From positions 62,788-126,787 of the forward strand of contig NZ_AXAP01000007.1 of NCBI RefSeq assembly GCF_000472865.1: a stretch of 64,000 bases of DNA. The letters run 5' to 3'. A program made the position numbers and the translations under genes. The stretch is from Bradyrhizobium elkanii WSM2783. Lineage in GTDB: Bacteria; Pseudomonadota; Alphaproteobacteria; Rhizobiales; Xanthobacteraceae. Each line of letters opens with the position of its first letter. Within the stretch, counting starts at the first letter, position 1. Below the pieces are notes generated by a model that was given only the letters and a program-made list of their open reading frames with translations, made no database searches and was not told where the DNA came from. Positions 1-8,744 of the stretch are shown here, one piece after another.

Positions 1-1
1 C

Positions 2-1405
2 GTGCGTGCGCGGCTTACGCTCTGGCACGCCGGCGTGTTGACGCTTATCGTGTGCATCTTTTCCGCAGGCATTCTACTTTTCGTCGCGACTCGCCTCTAC
101 GCCGAGCTGGACGCGCAGCTCGACCGAGAGATCGCAACCATTGGTAATATCTATCGCGAGGAACCGGAGGAGCTGAAGGATCTCCCTTCCCGCTGGGGCA
201 TCACATTATTCCAAGTAGAAGAGGCAGGCGACATCCGTCAGCAAACCGAAGTATGGGAGCGAGAAGGACTATCGCGCGCGCTGCAGCCAGGTGACTCGCC
301 ATCGCCGCAGTCTTGGACGGCTCCAACCGGCCGTCACTATCGCGTCCATAGCATTTCTGAATCGTCCTATCGCGTGGCCGCCGCGGTTGAGGAAACCTCC
401 CTGCGGGACACGCTCTGGACACTCGCAGTGATCCTCGCGACGGGTATTCCCTTCGCTGCAGGCCTGGCGATCGCGGGAGGTTACTTCCTTGCCGGCCGCG
501 TATTGTCTCCGGTCGGCGCCATGGCGCAAGAAGCGCGGGAAATCACCGCGGAGTCGCTCGCCAAACGGCTCCCGGTCGATAACGCCCGCGACGAGTTCGG
601 GCAGCTCGCGACAGTATTCAACGACACACTATCCCGCCTGCAAGATGCGTTCGAACGGCTGCGCCGCTTCACGGCCGACGCTTCGCACGAGCTACGCACC
701 CCGCTCACCGCAATGCGCAGCGTGGGGGAAGTGGCGCTGCAGAATACACTTGACGCCTTCACGTATCGCGACGTCATCGGCAGCATGCTGGAGGAGGTCG
801 ACAGGCTCACGCGGCTAGTCGAAAGCCTTCTGATTCTCACGCGCGCCGACTCGGGAAAGGTCCAACTGGCTCCAGAGGACCTGGACGTTGGAGGGTTGGC
901 AGGACATGTCGTCGATCAGCTCCGCGTGCTCGCTGACGAAAAGCAACAAGAACTCGTGCTTCGAGCCCCGATCCCAGTCCATGCGACGGGAGACGCCGCG
1001 CTCATCCGTCATGCCCTCATGAATTTGATACACAATGCGATAAAATACACTCCAAATGGTGGCACGATCACCGTCGGGGTGAATGCAACGGATGGGCGGG
1101 CCATAATCGAGGTGCGAGACACCGGACCGGGGATTCCTGCCGCGCATCGGGACCATATTTTCGATCGCTTCTATCGCGTCGACCCAAGCCGCTCTCGGGA
1201 AGAGGGCGGGGTCGGGCTGGGGCTCGCAATCGCTCGCTGGGCGATTGAGGCGAACGGCGGGCATATTGAACTCGTAAGCGAAGGGACGGATGGGAGCTCG
1301 TTCCGGGTCATTCTACCGGTTTCGGATGATTCATCCGCCGCTGGCGGGGATCGACAGTTGCCGTGTGAACTGCGGAGGGAGAGACAAGAATTCGCATCAT
1401 CGTGA
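2..1405 (+). CDS. Two-component sensor histidine kinase, heavy-metal (CusS-like) type, 5' end probably cut by the window
   Basis: Inner-membrane kinase that would phosphorylate a cognate response regulator encoded outside the window. Visible in order: TM1 at about residues 9-30, a periplasmic sensor loop to about 135, TM2 at about 138-165, a HAMP linker, the H-box DASHELRTPL with phospho-acceptor His229, the N-box MNLIHNAIKYTPNGG near 340, DTGPGIP (G1) and GVGLGLAIARW (G2). The reading frame opens at a GTG on the second base. CusS-type kinases usually have a few more residues before the RARLTLW motif, so the true start is probably upstream. The hydrophobic, weakly conserved sensor loop gives no clue to the ligand; the metal assignment is only by overall resemblance. 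Confidence 0.85.
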   Translation: MRARLTLWHAGVLTLIVCIFSAGILLFVATRLYAELDAQLDREIATIGNIYREEPEELKDLPSRWGITLFQVEEAGDIRQQTEVWEREGLSRALQPGDSPSPQSWTAPTGRHYRVHSISESSYRVAAAVEETSLRDTLWTLAVILATGIPFAAGLAIAGGYFLAGRVLSPVGAMAQEAREITAESLAKRLPVDNARDEFGQLATVFNDTLSRLQDAFERLRRFTADASHELRTPLTAMRSVGEVALQNTLDAFTYRDVIGSMLEEVDRLTRLVESLLILTRADSGKVQLAPEDLDVGGLAGHVVDQLRVLADEKQQELVLRAPIPVHATGDAALIRHALMNLIHNAIKYTPNGGTITVGVNATDGRAIIEVRDTGPGIPAAHRDHIFDRFYRVDPSRSREEGGVGLGLAIARWAIEANGGHIELVSEGTDGSSFRVILPVSDDSSAAGGDRQLPCELRRERQEFASS

Positions 1406-1819
1406 AATGCGCTGTGACGGTCTGCATCTGCATTCAGGCAAATAGTTGAACCGTAGCCCCAATTAGAATGGTTGGGCGGTTCTCGCCTTTCAAATCGACT
1501 GGATTGTACTCTGAAGCGAGCTGCGCATCTGGCGGGACAAGATCGTCAATATTTTCAGGTTGGTCTATCAAGCGAGATTTCGAGTCAGATCCTGATCAAT
1601 TCCAAGTCCCGGGTTGCGCGACGTGGCCCAATTCCGAGTCCCGATGGGGCGGCCGGTTTTGGGGTAGACCGGACATCCGGCCGGACCGGCACGTCGCAGA
1701 AGGGCCATGCGTAGACATCGGCACTTGGTCGACCACCTCGTTAGCGGCGATTTCTGAATCGTGAAGTGAGTCGGGCTCGGCGGCGGGATGCGGCAGCTTC
1801 TGCCGACCACGCAACGGAA
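1406..1819. other. Intergenic region between convergent genes, no feature seen
   Basis: About 410 bases between the 3' end of the kinase gene and the 3' end of the minus-strand transglycosylase gene. Only short frames of atypical composition are open. I see no convincing gene, tRNA or strong terminator. Confidence 0.5.
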
Positions 1820-2884
1820 TTACTGCTTCGCCCCTGCGGCGACGGCGGTCGCCATGTACTTCGAATAGAATTCAGCGACCCGCGTGCGCCACATGCCGAC
1901 GAACGCCTCCGATGTCACCTTGTCCACCGATTTCCACGCCTTCTTGAGGGCCGGAAGGGTGTTCCCCCAGATCGCGCGTTTGCACCACTTCTCGCCCTTC
2001 TCCCTGCCTTCGCTGGTGGCGCACATGGATTTCCAGGCGATGCGATCGGGCTGGCTAATGTGCTCGGCGGCGCCTTCCCAGCCCTGCTGATGGATCAGGT
2101 AAAGATCGTTCAAGTCCGGCTTCCGGTGCGTGATCCACTCGAACAGGATGCCCTCGGTAATGACCTTGTAGGCGGCCGCAACGGCATTGTCGCGGGGACT
2201 GCGAATCTGCCCAAAGCCGAACTTGCTGAACTCATATTCGCTCAGCTGAAACAGGCCGATATACGACCCGGTGCGTTGATTGGGGTTGAAATTGGACTCG
2301 ATCTTGGCAACCGCTTTCATGAAATTGAAATCGAGACCGAACGCGTCGGAAGCACGTTTGATTTCCTCGACCGGCGTTCCGACCGGGATGTCCTTGAGCG
2401 AACGCAGGACGGTCTCCGCCGGCTTCTGGGCGGGCGGCACTTCGGACCAGACGTAATAGATGAGATATTGGAGATCCTGCGTCGCCGGCGCTGGATTGGA
2501 GGCAACACCGGTCTCATCGCTCGTTGTCGGCGCCGGTCGGGTGGCATCATAGTGACCGAACGGCACCGATCTTGTCCCGATCAAATCGTCGCCTGCTTTG
2601 GCGTGGGCCGACGATGGACCGGAAGCAGCACCAGGCATCGAGCCAAGTGTGACTTCCTGCAATGGCGGCTCAGGGGCGGGCTCGGGCTGCGGCCGCGGCA
2701 GGGCCTGCATTATCTGCTCGCGTAGCTTGACCAGACCGTCGAGGCGGTCGGACTGCAGCGCCGGCGCTTCGTACGGTTGCTCAAGCGAGGCAACCTCGGC
2801 CGGGCGCAAGGCGCGTTGGTGGACCGCAACCAGGATTAGCGTACCTATCGCCGCACCGGTGAAGATGACCCTGAAGGCGAGCAT
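1820..2884 (-). CDS. Lysozyme-like / transglycosylase SLT-domain protein, membrane-anchored
   Basis: Likely cleaves, or at least binds, peptidoglycan in the periplasm. The 354-residue reading begins at the ATG giving MLAFRVIF, which puts a signal-anchor helix at the very N-terminus; a longer frame 16 codons upstream lacks this logic. A Pro- and Ala-rich spacer (about residues 60-140) is followed by an SLT-like fold in which AVAKIESNFNP carries the probable catalytic Glu (residue 196) and YIGLFQLSEYEFSKFG matches the GxxQ region of lytic transglycosylases. The C-terminal 90 residues are Trp- and Lys-rich. It stands alone, convergent with the kinase gene. The substrate is inferred from the fold only. 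Confidence 0.7.
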   Translation of the reverse strand: MLAFRVIFTGAAIGTLILVAVHQRALRPAEVASLEQPYEAPALQSDRLDGLVKLREQIMQALPRPQPEPAPEPPLQEVTLGSMPGAASGPSSAHAKAGDDLIGTRSVPFGHYDATRPAPTTSDETGVASNPAPATQDLQYLIYYVWSEVPPAQKPAETVLRSLKDIPVGTPVEEIKRASDAFGLDFNFMKAVAKIESNFNPNQRTGSYIGLFQLSEYEFSKFGFGQIRSPRDNAVAAAYKVITEGILFEWITHRKPDLNDLYLIHQQGWEGAAEHISQPDRIAWKSMCATSEGREKGEKWCKRAIWGNTLPALKKAWKSVDKVTSEAFVGMWRTRVAEFYSKYMATAVAAGAKQ

Positions 2885-3264
2885 GGCAGCGAGCTTTCCA
2901 TGCGCAACGGGGCGACAACATGGCGAGATCACGACCGAGCCCGGAATGTGTCCGAATCACGTGTCAGCCAAGCGTCGGAAGCGGACTTAAGCGGGCCGCT
3001 GGCCATGTCCGCGTTGGGTCCAAAATGCGACCTGCGCTCAACGTCTGCTCCTAGGGCCAGACCAGGCATTCAAGCTCAGCAAGCAGCGGCGGTGGCGGAC
3101 TCGTTATTGGCTTAACCGACTCGTTTCTTGCCTTTGGGGCACATGGGATGGGCAGTTCTATCTCGACCTTCAGCGAGGCAGAACAGCTCGTGTAGCCTCG
3201 CTTTTTTCGCCGACTCGAGCGTCGTATTCCGAAATCATCGACGAGTTCTTTCGCAATCATTTCT
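2885..3264. other. Intergenic region, nothing convincing
   Basis: About 380 bases. A minus-strand frame (3051-3296) is open, but its composition is unlike a conserved protein and it overlaps the preceding gene's stop. No RNA gene or repeat is recognised. Confidence 0.45.
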
Positions 3265-3678
3265 TCAGATACGTTGCAACCGCGCCGGCTCCGCATGCCT
3301 GAATACCGGTGCCACTCGTTTTGCTACGGCCAGTGTCCCAAGTTCATCTGTCTCCAGGGCAATCTTTTGAGCCAGCATGACGTCGCCTGGGACGAGATGT
3401 CCCTCGGGAGCAAAGCACAAGATGCCTCCCGATTGCTCTTCGAAACTGATTTCCTGCACGTTGGCCACAGACCCGTATTGCACTCGATATCGCCTGCGAG
3501 TCGTGCAGCCCACAACGTCGAAATAACCCTGCTCCTCGAACTGTCTCCTCTGAGCTGGCGTTAGCCATTGGCGCAGAAGCGTCCGTCCTTTTCCTTCAGG
3601 CGAATTTTCCCTGACAAATGCGCGATACAGCTGCCGGAGCGCACGAAGTCGGGAAGTTTGAGCTGCACATCTGCTCAT
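3265..3678 (-). CDS. Conserved hypothetical protein of Bradyrhizobium type, 137 aa
   Basis: Function unknown. The start at MSRCAAQTSRLRALRQLY is preferred because the longer frame adds a low-quality Ser/Arg-rich extension. The body contains LTPAQRRQFEEQGYFDVVG, then a strand-rich RYRVQYG segment and a C-terminal EGHLVPGDVMLAQKIALE block. I recall this architecture from small uncharacterised rhizobial proteins, in which the last block is the most conserved part. It begins 22 bases after the stop of the upstream 73-residue gene on the same strand, so the two may be co-transcribed. No signal peptide or membrane segment is visible. Confidence 0.55.
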   Translation of the reverse strand: MSRCAAQTSRLRALRQLYRAFVRENSPEGKGRTLLRQWLTPAQRRQFEEQGYFDVVGCTTRRRYRVQYGSVANVQEISFEEQSGGILCFAPEGHLVPGDVMLAQKIALETDELGTLAVAKRVAPVFRHAEPARLQRI

Positions 3679-3700
3679 GAAAGACACGGCGACCGCCCCT

Positions 3701-3922
3701 CTATCCACCCCTAAGCCGCCGGAAGAACAGCGTTTCTTTCGCAGTGGGATCAAACTCAAAGACCCGCCACGGTTCGCCTTCCGCCTTCCGTACTGCGGCT
3801 GTGAACCCTTCAGCGGTCAACTCCTTGAAGCGCCTCTCCGCCTTGACCAGCGCTTCATTGTCGTCAACTTCGAATTCGTAGCGGGAGTGGCCGGTGTGAT
3901 CCATTACAATGTGGGTCGCCAT
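3701..3922 (-). CDS. Small conserved hypothetical protein, 73 aa
   Basis: Begins MATHIVMDHTGHSRYEFEV and contains a short Glu/Lys helix (EALVKAERRFKELTAEGFTA) followed by EPWRVFEFDPTAKETLFFRRL. The FDP...ETLFFRRL ending resembles small rhizobial proteins of unknown role, often found near phage-like or accessory genes. It is soluble, with no Cys and no membrane helix. It is upstream of the 137-residue unknown and downstream of the orphan cytochrome b gene, all on the minus strand. No function is proposed. Confidence 0.6.
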   Translation of the reverse strand: MATHIVMDHTGHSRYEFEVDDNEALVKAERRFKELTAEGFTAAVRKAEGEPWRVFEFDPTAKETLFFRRLRGG

Positions 3923-4016
3923 AAAACGCTCCTGGACTTAAGGATTGGCCACATAGAGGCTCCACTCGTCACGGAGGGTAAGGCCAGGCGGTTGTGCTCG
4001 GGCTCTGTGGTCGTTG

Positions 4017-5288
4017 TCACGTCGAGCTCCTTGACGGTGCACCTGAATTGGTCACTGGCAAAACGGCTTGGCTGATGCTGTGCGGGAGCGGACGTGGGCG
4101 TTCGATCCTCGCTACAAGAGGCAAAACGAGGAAGAAGTGGCCGAAATAGTACACAGCTCCGATCCGGCTCATGATCAACCAAGCGCCTTCAGGCGGCTGC
4201 CCACCGGCGTAGGTCAGTAACACGCAATCGGCGACCAGCAACCAATAGAACACCTTGAACATCGGTCTGAACCGCCCTGAGCGGACCGGGCTGGTGTCCA
4301 GCCATGGCAACGCGAACAGGACAAGGATCGAGGTTAGCATGGCGACAACGCCGACGAGCTTGTTCGGAATGGCCCGCAGGATGGCGTAGTACGGGAGCAG
4401 GTACCACTCGGGCACAATGTGGGCCGGAGTAACTCCCGGATTTGCGTGGATGTAGTTATCCGGATTGAGAAGTGCGTTGGGCTCGTAGAACAGGAACCAG
4501 CTGAAGAACAGAAAGAGGATGACCAACCCGAAGAGATCCTTCACCGTGTAATAGGGATGGAATGGGATTGTGTCGCCCGCGTCCTTGGTGTCGACGCCGG
4601 TCGGATTGTTGGAGCCGAAGCGGTGCAGCGCGACGAGATGTAGGCCGACCACTGCAACGATCACAAACGGCAGGAGGTAGTGCAAGGAATAGAACCGATT
4701 GAGCGTCTGACCACCCACCGTGAATCCGCCCCACAACCAGGTCACGATGCTGTCCCCAACTCCGGGAATGGCGGAGAACAAATTCGTAATGACGGTGGCG
4801 CCCCAAAAACTCATCTGCCCCCATGGCAAGGTGTAGCCGAAGAAGGCTGTCGCCATCATCAATAGCAGAATGATAACGCCGAGCCACCAAAGCAGCTCGC
4901 GCGGCGCCTTATAGGATCCGTAATAAAGACCGCGAAAGATGTGGATGTAGACCACGGCAAAGAAGAACGATGCGCCCGTCGTGTGGACGTATCGGATCAG
5001 CCATCCGTAGTTCACATCGCGCATGATGTGCTCGACTGACCGGAATGCTCCGTCACCCGTCGGAGCGTAGTGCATTGCGAGCACGATCCCGGTCACGATC
5101 ATGATGACGAGCACGATGCCTGCCAGCGAGCCGAAATTCCAGAGATAGTTCAGGTTTCGCGGTGTTGGATACGAATTCAGCTCGTGATCTAGGAACGTGA
5201 AGATAGGAAGCCGATAATCGATCCAGCGAATGACCGGATTCGAGAAGTCGGCTTTCTGTTGGACCTTTGCAGCGATTTGCGACGACAT
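4017..5288 (-). CDS. Orphan cytochrome b of a bc1-type complex, without the cytochrome c1 half
   Basis: A membrane quinol oxidase subunit with eight or nine helices and two b hemes. Read from MSSQIAAKV it has 423 residues. The heme ligands are all present: H102/H116 on helix B and H203/H217 on helix D. The Qo-site PEWY is at 293-296 and [13 protein letters not shown] is intact. In Bradyrhizobium the canonical fbcH gene fuses cytochrome b to cytochrome c1 (family knowledge). Here the frame stops soon after the last helix with a low-complexity tail (about 30 residues) and no CxxCH. No Rieske gene flanks it. It therefore looks like a second cytochrome b that must borrow its partners, or a truncated duplicate that kept its essential residues. 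Confidence 0.85.
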   Translation of the reverse strand: MSSQIAAKVQQKADFSNPVIRWIDYRLPIFTFLDHELNSYPTPRNLNYLWNFGSLAGIVLVIMIVTGIVLAMHYAPTGDGAFRSVEHIMRDVNYGWLIRYVHTTGASFFFAVVYIHIFRGLYYGSYKAPRELLWWLGVIILLLMMATAFFGYTLPWGQMSFWGATVITNLFSAIPGVGDSIVTWLWGGFTVGGQTLNRFYSLHYLLPFVIVAVVGLHLVALHRFGSNNPTGVDTKDAGDTIPFHPYYTVKDLFGLVILFLFFSWFLFYEPNALLNPDNYIHANPGVTPAHIVPEWYLLPYYAILRAIPNKLVGVVAMLTSILVLFALPWLDTSPVRSGRFRPMFKVFYWLLVADCVLLTYAGGQPPEGAWLIMSRIGAVYYFGHFFLVLPLVARIERPRPLPHSISQAVLPVTNSGAPSRSST

Positions 5289-5780
5289 CTTTGTCCTCAA
5301 TGTCGATCGGAGATGGGCTGGAGAATGCCGTCCAGAGCTAATTCATGTCCGACAGACGTCAGCGTGATTCGCATTCCGTCTTACCCTCGCGCGACGGAGA
5401 ACACCGATCTTGATCGTCTTTCAGCTTCTCGCCACTGAAGAGTTTCTGAAATTCCTGTCAGAAATGCTCCAGCTACACAGCGGCGCGGCGGACAGACGCT
5501 GCCGCGCCAGATCGATTCCTCAATCGGTGCAATTCGGCGCGCGACGCCGTCGCAACATAGTAAGCACCATGTGATGTGGTTCACTTCAAGTTGCGCAAGG
5601 GCGTGATTTATTTCGTGTGCCGTGTAATGCCCGTCCTGGTCAGGCTGTTCGCGGGTTGCGATCGCACTAGTTCGATCAAGCGTACAGGGGGCATTGTAGG
5701 AATTGCTCGCGGCTGTTTTCGAAATCCCGGTGTGAACTCTTATTCTTGGCTGTCTTGGAGCATTCACCAGGAGACAGATC
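5289..5780. other. Divergent intergenic region between the cytochrome b gene and the GMC oxidoreductase remnant
   Basis: About 490 bases that must hold the promoters of both flanking genes. A minus-strand 133-residue frame here is Arg/Ser-rich and unlike a real protein. I could not find a perfect FixK/FNR box or sigma-54 promoter. Confidence 0.45.
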
Positions 5781-6830
5781 ATGCCTCTGGCTACGGAGCG
5801 GACCTCTTTTACAAAGGACGTTCAAGGTCGCTATCTCCGCAACAGCCTCGCGGAGGTTGATGCTTGGAAGACTGCAGCGGGGCGTCCATTCGACTTCATC
5901 ATCGTGGGTAGTGGAACATTCGGCTCCGCGATCTCAGAACACCTGTGGTTTCGTCAGAAGCAGGCAGGCGGTGGATTGCGTACGCTGGTCGTCGAGGCTA
6001 GTCTCCTCACTGTCGCCGAGCACATCCAGAATACTGGTGTCCTCGGTTTTGCTGACCCGGCGGTCCCATTCTTTTTGAATGAGAACGCGCCGCAGCCCGA
6101 GCCTCCGCGCAACGAGGTCTGGGGCATTCCCTGGAAATCGGCGATTCCGTTCAAGGGGCTCGCCTACACGATTGGCGGCAGATCGCTGTATTGGGGAGGC
6201 TGGTCGCCCCGCCTTCTCGATGAGGAAATGACGACTTGGCCGGCAGCCACTGTTGCCGACCTGAATGGCCGCTATTTCGATGAAAGCTCAAGACAGATCG
6301 GAATCGACGAAGCCAACGATTTCATTTCCGGTGAGCTGCAGAACGGCCTGCGCCGCCAGTTCTTCGACAATATGGCCAGCGTCTGTTTCCGCTCAACGCG
6401 CTTCCGCCATCCCCGCTTTTGAAGCCCGGCGCCGATCCCGCGCAGTTGCTTGGTCTGACCTCGACCACTGGTCTATCTCAAGCCGACCCTGCTGAATTTG
6501 CTCAAGCTCGAAGCGCCACTCGCCGTGCAGGCACGGCCGCCCCATGCCGGCTTTTTTCCGCTGAACAAATTCAGCGTAGTCCCGCGCTTCATGAAGGCGG
6601 CCCGTACGGCGGTGAGCGACGCGAATGGCAATGACGCGGTCAAGGAATTCATGCTCTTGCCGGATACTCATGTGCTGTCCCTGCCTACTGTTCCTACCGC
6701 CGCCGGCAGGTCGTCAAAAGAGGCCAGCGCCAATCTGGCGTTTTCGATGGTGCCGAGTGCAACGATGACCGCGCCGCCCGGTGCAAGGTCAATTGGATTC
6801 CGGCTCGTATCGACGCCGGTGACCCGCCAT
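5781..6830 (+). pseudogene. GMC-family oxidoreductase remnant: frameshifted, truncated and internally inverted
   Basis: A good ribosome site (GGAGAC before ATG) opens a flavoprotein with the Rossmann motif FIIVGSGTFGS at residues 39-49 and FKGLAYTIGGRSLYWGGWSP near 130, typical of GMC-type dehydrogenases. The frame breaks at about 6390, passes through a second frame (LKPGADPAQLLGL, from 6419) and returns to the first frame near 6480 (PTLLNLLKLEAPLAV ... NKFSVVPRFMKAAR ... LLPDTHVL). From about 6680 to 6830 the next piece of the same protein (VTGVDTSRNPIDLAPGG, VIVALGTIENARLAL) lies on the opposite strand. The rest is gone and IS630 DNA follows. It cannot encode a working enzyme. Confidence 0.8.
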
Positions 6831-6835
6831 GTCGT

Positions 6836-7183
6836 CCCTGAAGGGCTCGATGTCCATATCGTCATGGACAACTACGCCACCCACAAGACATCCAAGATCA
6901 AGCGTGGCTCGCCCGCCGGCCGCATTATCATGTCCACTTCACGCCGACTTCTGCGTCATGGATCAATCAGATCGAGCGCTGGTTCGCTGAGCTCACCAGA
7001 AAGCAAATCCAGCGAGGTGTTCACACCTCCGTCAGACAGCTCGAGGCCGACATCCGTACCTTCATCGAACGGCACAACAACAACCCGAAGCCCTTCAAAT
7101 GGACCAAGTCCGCAGACCAGATCTTGGCTTCTGTCAAACGCTTCTGTCACAAAGCTCAGCAGACTTTATGTGGCGAACTTTAG
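6836..7183 (+). mobile_element. IS630-family transposase, 3' remnant
   Basis: Frames 6846-6903 (LDVHIVMDNYATHKT) and, after a one-base loss near 6904, 6905-7183 (VHFTPTSASWINQIERWF, FIERHNNNPKPFKWTKSAD) encode the C-terminal half of an IS630 transposase. The second catalytic Asp (MDNYATH) and the Glu (NQIERWFAEL) are visible; the first Asp and the N-terminal half are absent. It is inactive through truncation and frameshift. It sits exactly where the GMC oxidoreductase gene ends, so its insertion probably caused, or accompanied, that gene's inversion and loss. I did not find the terminal inverted repeats. Confidence 0.85.
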
Positions 7184-7248
7184 ATTCACGTGACTAGTTG
7201 TATTTTTATTTAATTTCAAATTTAAGCTGTTTGCCTAGATCGGCGGTC

Positions 7249-7431
7249 TTAGCCCGGGAGGTGTAGCCACTCAGTGATGTGCGCGGCGGCTTCGTCCTCA
7301 CGCGCTTTCCGTAATTTCTGGTTCCGTTCACCGCCGGGTGGAAGCGCCTTAGCTTCCTCGCGGAGACACTTCGCCTCTTCGAGGCGCTCTTCGAGGGGTT
7401 GACGCTGTTTGAAACGATGCCGCCCAAGCAT
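7249..7431 (-). CDS. Small charged hypothetical protein, 60 aa, C-terminus clipped by an apparent one-base loss
   Basis: A GGGAGC ribosome site precedes the ATG of MLGRHRFKQ. The protein is a single charged helix (LEERLEEAKCLREEAKALPPG, then NQKLRKAREDEAAAHITEWL) typical of a small rhizobial family of unknown function. Family members usually end in a short LQPPK-like tail. Here the reading stops at LHLPG, but adding one C near 7249 would restore LRPPI and a stop, so the tail seems to have been lost by a single deletion. A damaged relative lies at 7977-8057 on the other strand. Whether it is still expressed cannot be told. Confidence 0.5.
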   Translation of the reverse strand: MLGRHRFKQRQPLEERLEEAKCLREEAKALPPGGERNQKLRKAREDEAAAHITEWLHLPG

Positions 7432-7797
7432 AACGATGCTCCCTTGAGTGAGGCGGGAGCGTTGCCCGACGTTCTCATCACCGATAGTTGCCAAGGGCCG
7501 TGCGGTGATAGCGGTCAACATTCCAGCAGCATGTAGGTTGCTGGGTTCCCAATGCGGAACCGGGTGAAATTCGGAGATTGCGAAAATGAGGTGCCTCCTT
7601 CGCGAGGATAATGAACCACCAAGAAGGCGAGCACGCCTGCGACTGCGGGAGCCGGCGCGCCCTGCCCGGTCTGCAATTGCCCGGAGCCCGGCGAACCCCC
7701 GCGCCTTCGAAAGGCTACGAGACAGCCTTCGACAAAAAGGGCTGGCGACACTGATCGGCTCGGGGGTAAGCTACCTCCCGCGAAGATGCTCGTCCTA
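7432..7797. other. Gene-free accessory DNA
   Basis: About 365 bases with only short overlapping frames on both strands, none with recognisable motifs. I see no RNA gene or repeat. Confidence 0.4.
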
Positions 7798-7830
7798 GGG
7801 GCCCGACCCAAAGATTGGGCCCTTACTTTT
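7798..7830 (+). terminator. Possible rho-independent terminator
   Basis: CCCAA-AGA-TTGGG, extended imperfectly by flanking GGG/CCC, is followed by a T-rich stretch (TTACTTTTT). No obvious gene ends just before it on the plus strand, so it may serve a decayed transcript. Confidence 0.35.
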
Positions 7831-7860
7831 TGCGTCGTCATCTGGAGTGGAGTTGCGATA

Positions 7861-7947
7861 GGGCCGATCGAGCGCGGCTGGCTGTGGCTGCACGAAAGCG
7901 GCACCTACGCGAATATCACGCCGGAAGGCGCAAAACTGTTTGTCTGA
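7861..7947 (+). pseudogene. Fragment of a small hypothetical protein (IERGWLWLHESGTY type)
   Basis: The plus frame reads GPIERGWLWLHESGTYANIT, then PEGAKLFV and stop. This resembles the C-terminal half of short rhizobial proteins with the pattern WLxLHESGTYxxxTxxGAxLF. No start codon with a ribosome site or N-terminal half is visible upstream, so it is most likely a remnant. Function unknown. Confidence 0.4.
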
Positions 7948-7976
7948 CAATGGCAAACGATTGAGTCAGCCTCCAC

Positions 7977-8057
7977 CGCCAGGCGCGTAAGGCCGAAGCT
8001 GCCGCTCGCATACAGGAGTGGCTGTCGTCTCCCGGCCTGCAGCCACCAAAGGGGTAA
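7977..8057 (+). pseudogene. C-terminal scrap of the same small family as 7249-7431
   Basis: The frame reads RQARKAEAAARIQEWLSSPG, then LQPPKG and stop. It aligns with RKAREDEAAAHITEWLHLPG of the minus-strand gene at 7249-7431. Only 26 codons are recognisable and there is no start, so this is a truncated relative. Its intact tail shows what the other copy has lost. Confidence 0.5.
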
Positions 8058-8089
8058 AGTCCCCCAGGGTCACATCCGAGGAGCAAAAC

Positions 8090-8272
8090 ATGACCCTACA
8101 AATCCCAGAGGTAGTTCCCACTAGGATCGACTGGCGTGTCTTCGCGATCCTGGGCAACACGATGCCGCCCCGAGATCCTAATGACGACGAGGACGAAGAG
8201 GAAGACGACGACGAAGAAGAAGAGAACCGAACCGAGGAACCGCCGGTCGTGCGCGAGCCGGACGAAGACTAA
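8090..8272 (+). CDS. Small very acidic protein, 60 aa
   Basis: A GAGGAG ribosome site six bases before the ATG supports this start (MTLQIPEVVPTRIDWRVFAI); a second ATG at 8162 would leave only the acidic tail. After about 25 ordinary residues the protein becomes an almost continuous run of Asp and Glu, ending in EEPPVVREPDED. Similar acidic tails occur in short uncharacterised Bradyrhizobium proteins. Possible roles such as metal binding, DNA mimicry or a disordered interaction tail are guesses. It follows the two gene scraps on the same strand and stands alone. Confidence 0.5.
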   Translation: MTLQIPEVVPTRIDWRVFAILGNTMPPRDPNDDEDEEEDDDEEEENRTEEPPVVREPDED

Positions 8273-8576
8273 GCTGGATGCTTTGGGATTGGCATAGCCT
8301 GAGCTTCGGAGGGCGTGATCCGCGGCCCACGTGCGGCGCTGCCGCGTCCGGTGGCTTCCAAGGGCCCTTCTAATCCCGAGAGCACCGGCCAGACGTCGAA
8401 TGGACGACGGTTCTCGGTGGAGCAATTTCTTGGCGTTCACTGGTGCAGGAGCTACTTCGACCGCCGCTCATGACCCACATCGGAAATGGTCGATAATTCT
8501 GCTGTGGTGCGCAGGCAGGGCAGTTCTCGCTTCAAAAGCGCGCTAATTCATCCTCGGCTGAGGACGAATCTCGACG
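8273..8576. other. Intergenic region, nothing recognised
   Basis: About 300 bases between two small genes; frames are short and unconvincing and no repeat or RNA is seen. Confidence 0.4.
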
Positions 8577-8744
8577 ATGGAAATAATTTTAGAGTATCTG
8601 ATTTCTGCCGGCATAGTCGGCTTTGGCGTTTGGATCCTTGCCGCCGCCAATGCTGGATCGGACTTACACTCCATTTGGATCTCGCTCGGGTTCCTGTCTA
8701 TCGCGGTTGGGTTGATTAGCCTGTACGGCGTAATCAAGCACTGA
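8577..8744 (+). CDS. Small membrane protein with two helices, 55 aa
   Basis: The frame starts MEIILEYLISAGIVGFGVWI and ends LYGVIKH. Two hydrophobic segments (about residues 6-24 and 32-51) are separated by a short polar loop (NAGSDLHS), giving a helical hairpin in the inner membrane. Codon use is consistent with a real gene and less G+C-rich than neighbouring housekeeping genes, as expected of accessory DNA. It has no family I recognise. No strong ribosome site is visible (GAGGACG lies about 12 bases upstream). Confidence 0.45.
   Translation: MEIILEYLISAGIVGFGVWILAAANAGSDLHSIWISLGFLSIAVGLISLYGVIKH

Noticed and set aside
3051..3296. Minus-strand 81-residue frame after the 137-residue gene
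   Set aside because: No ribosome site, composition rich in Ser and Arg, and it overlaps the preceding stop; no family resemblance.
5381..5782. Minus-strand 133-residue frame in the cytochrome b upstream region
   Set aside because: No conserved pattern, poor start and overlaps the GMC gene's ribosome site; most likely chance.
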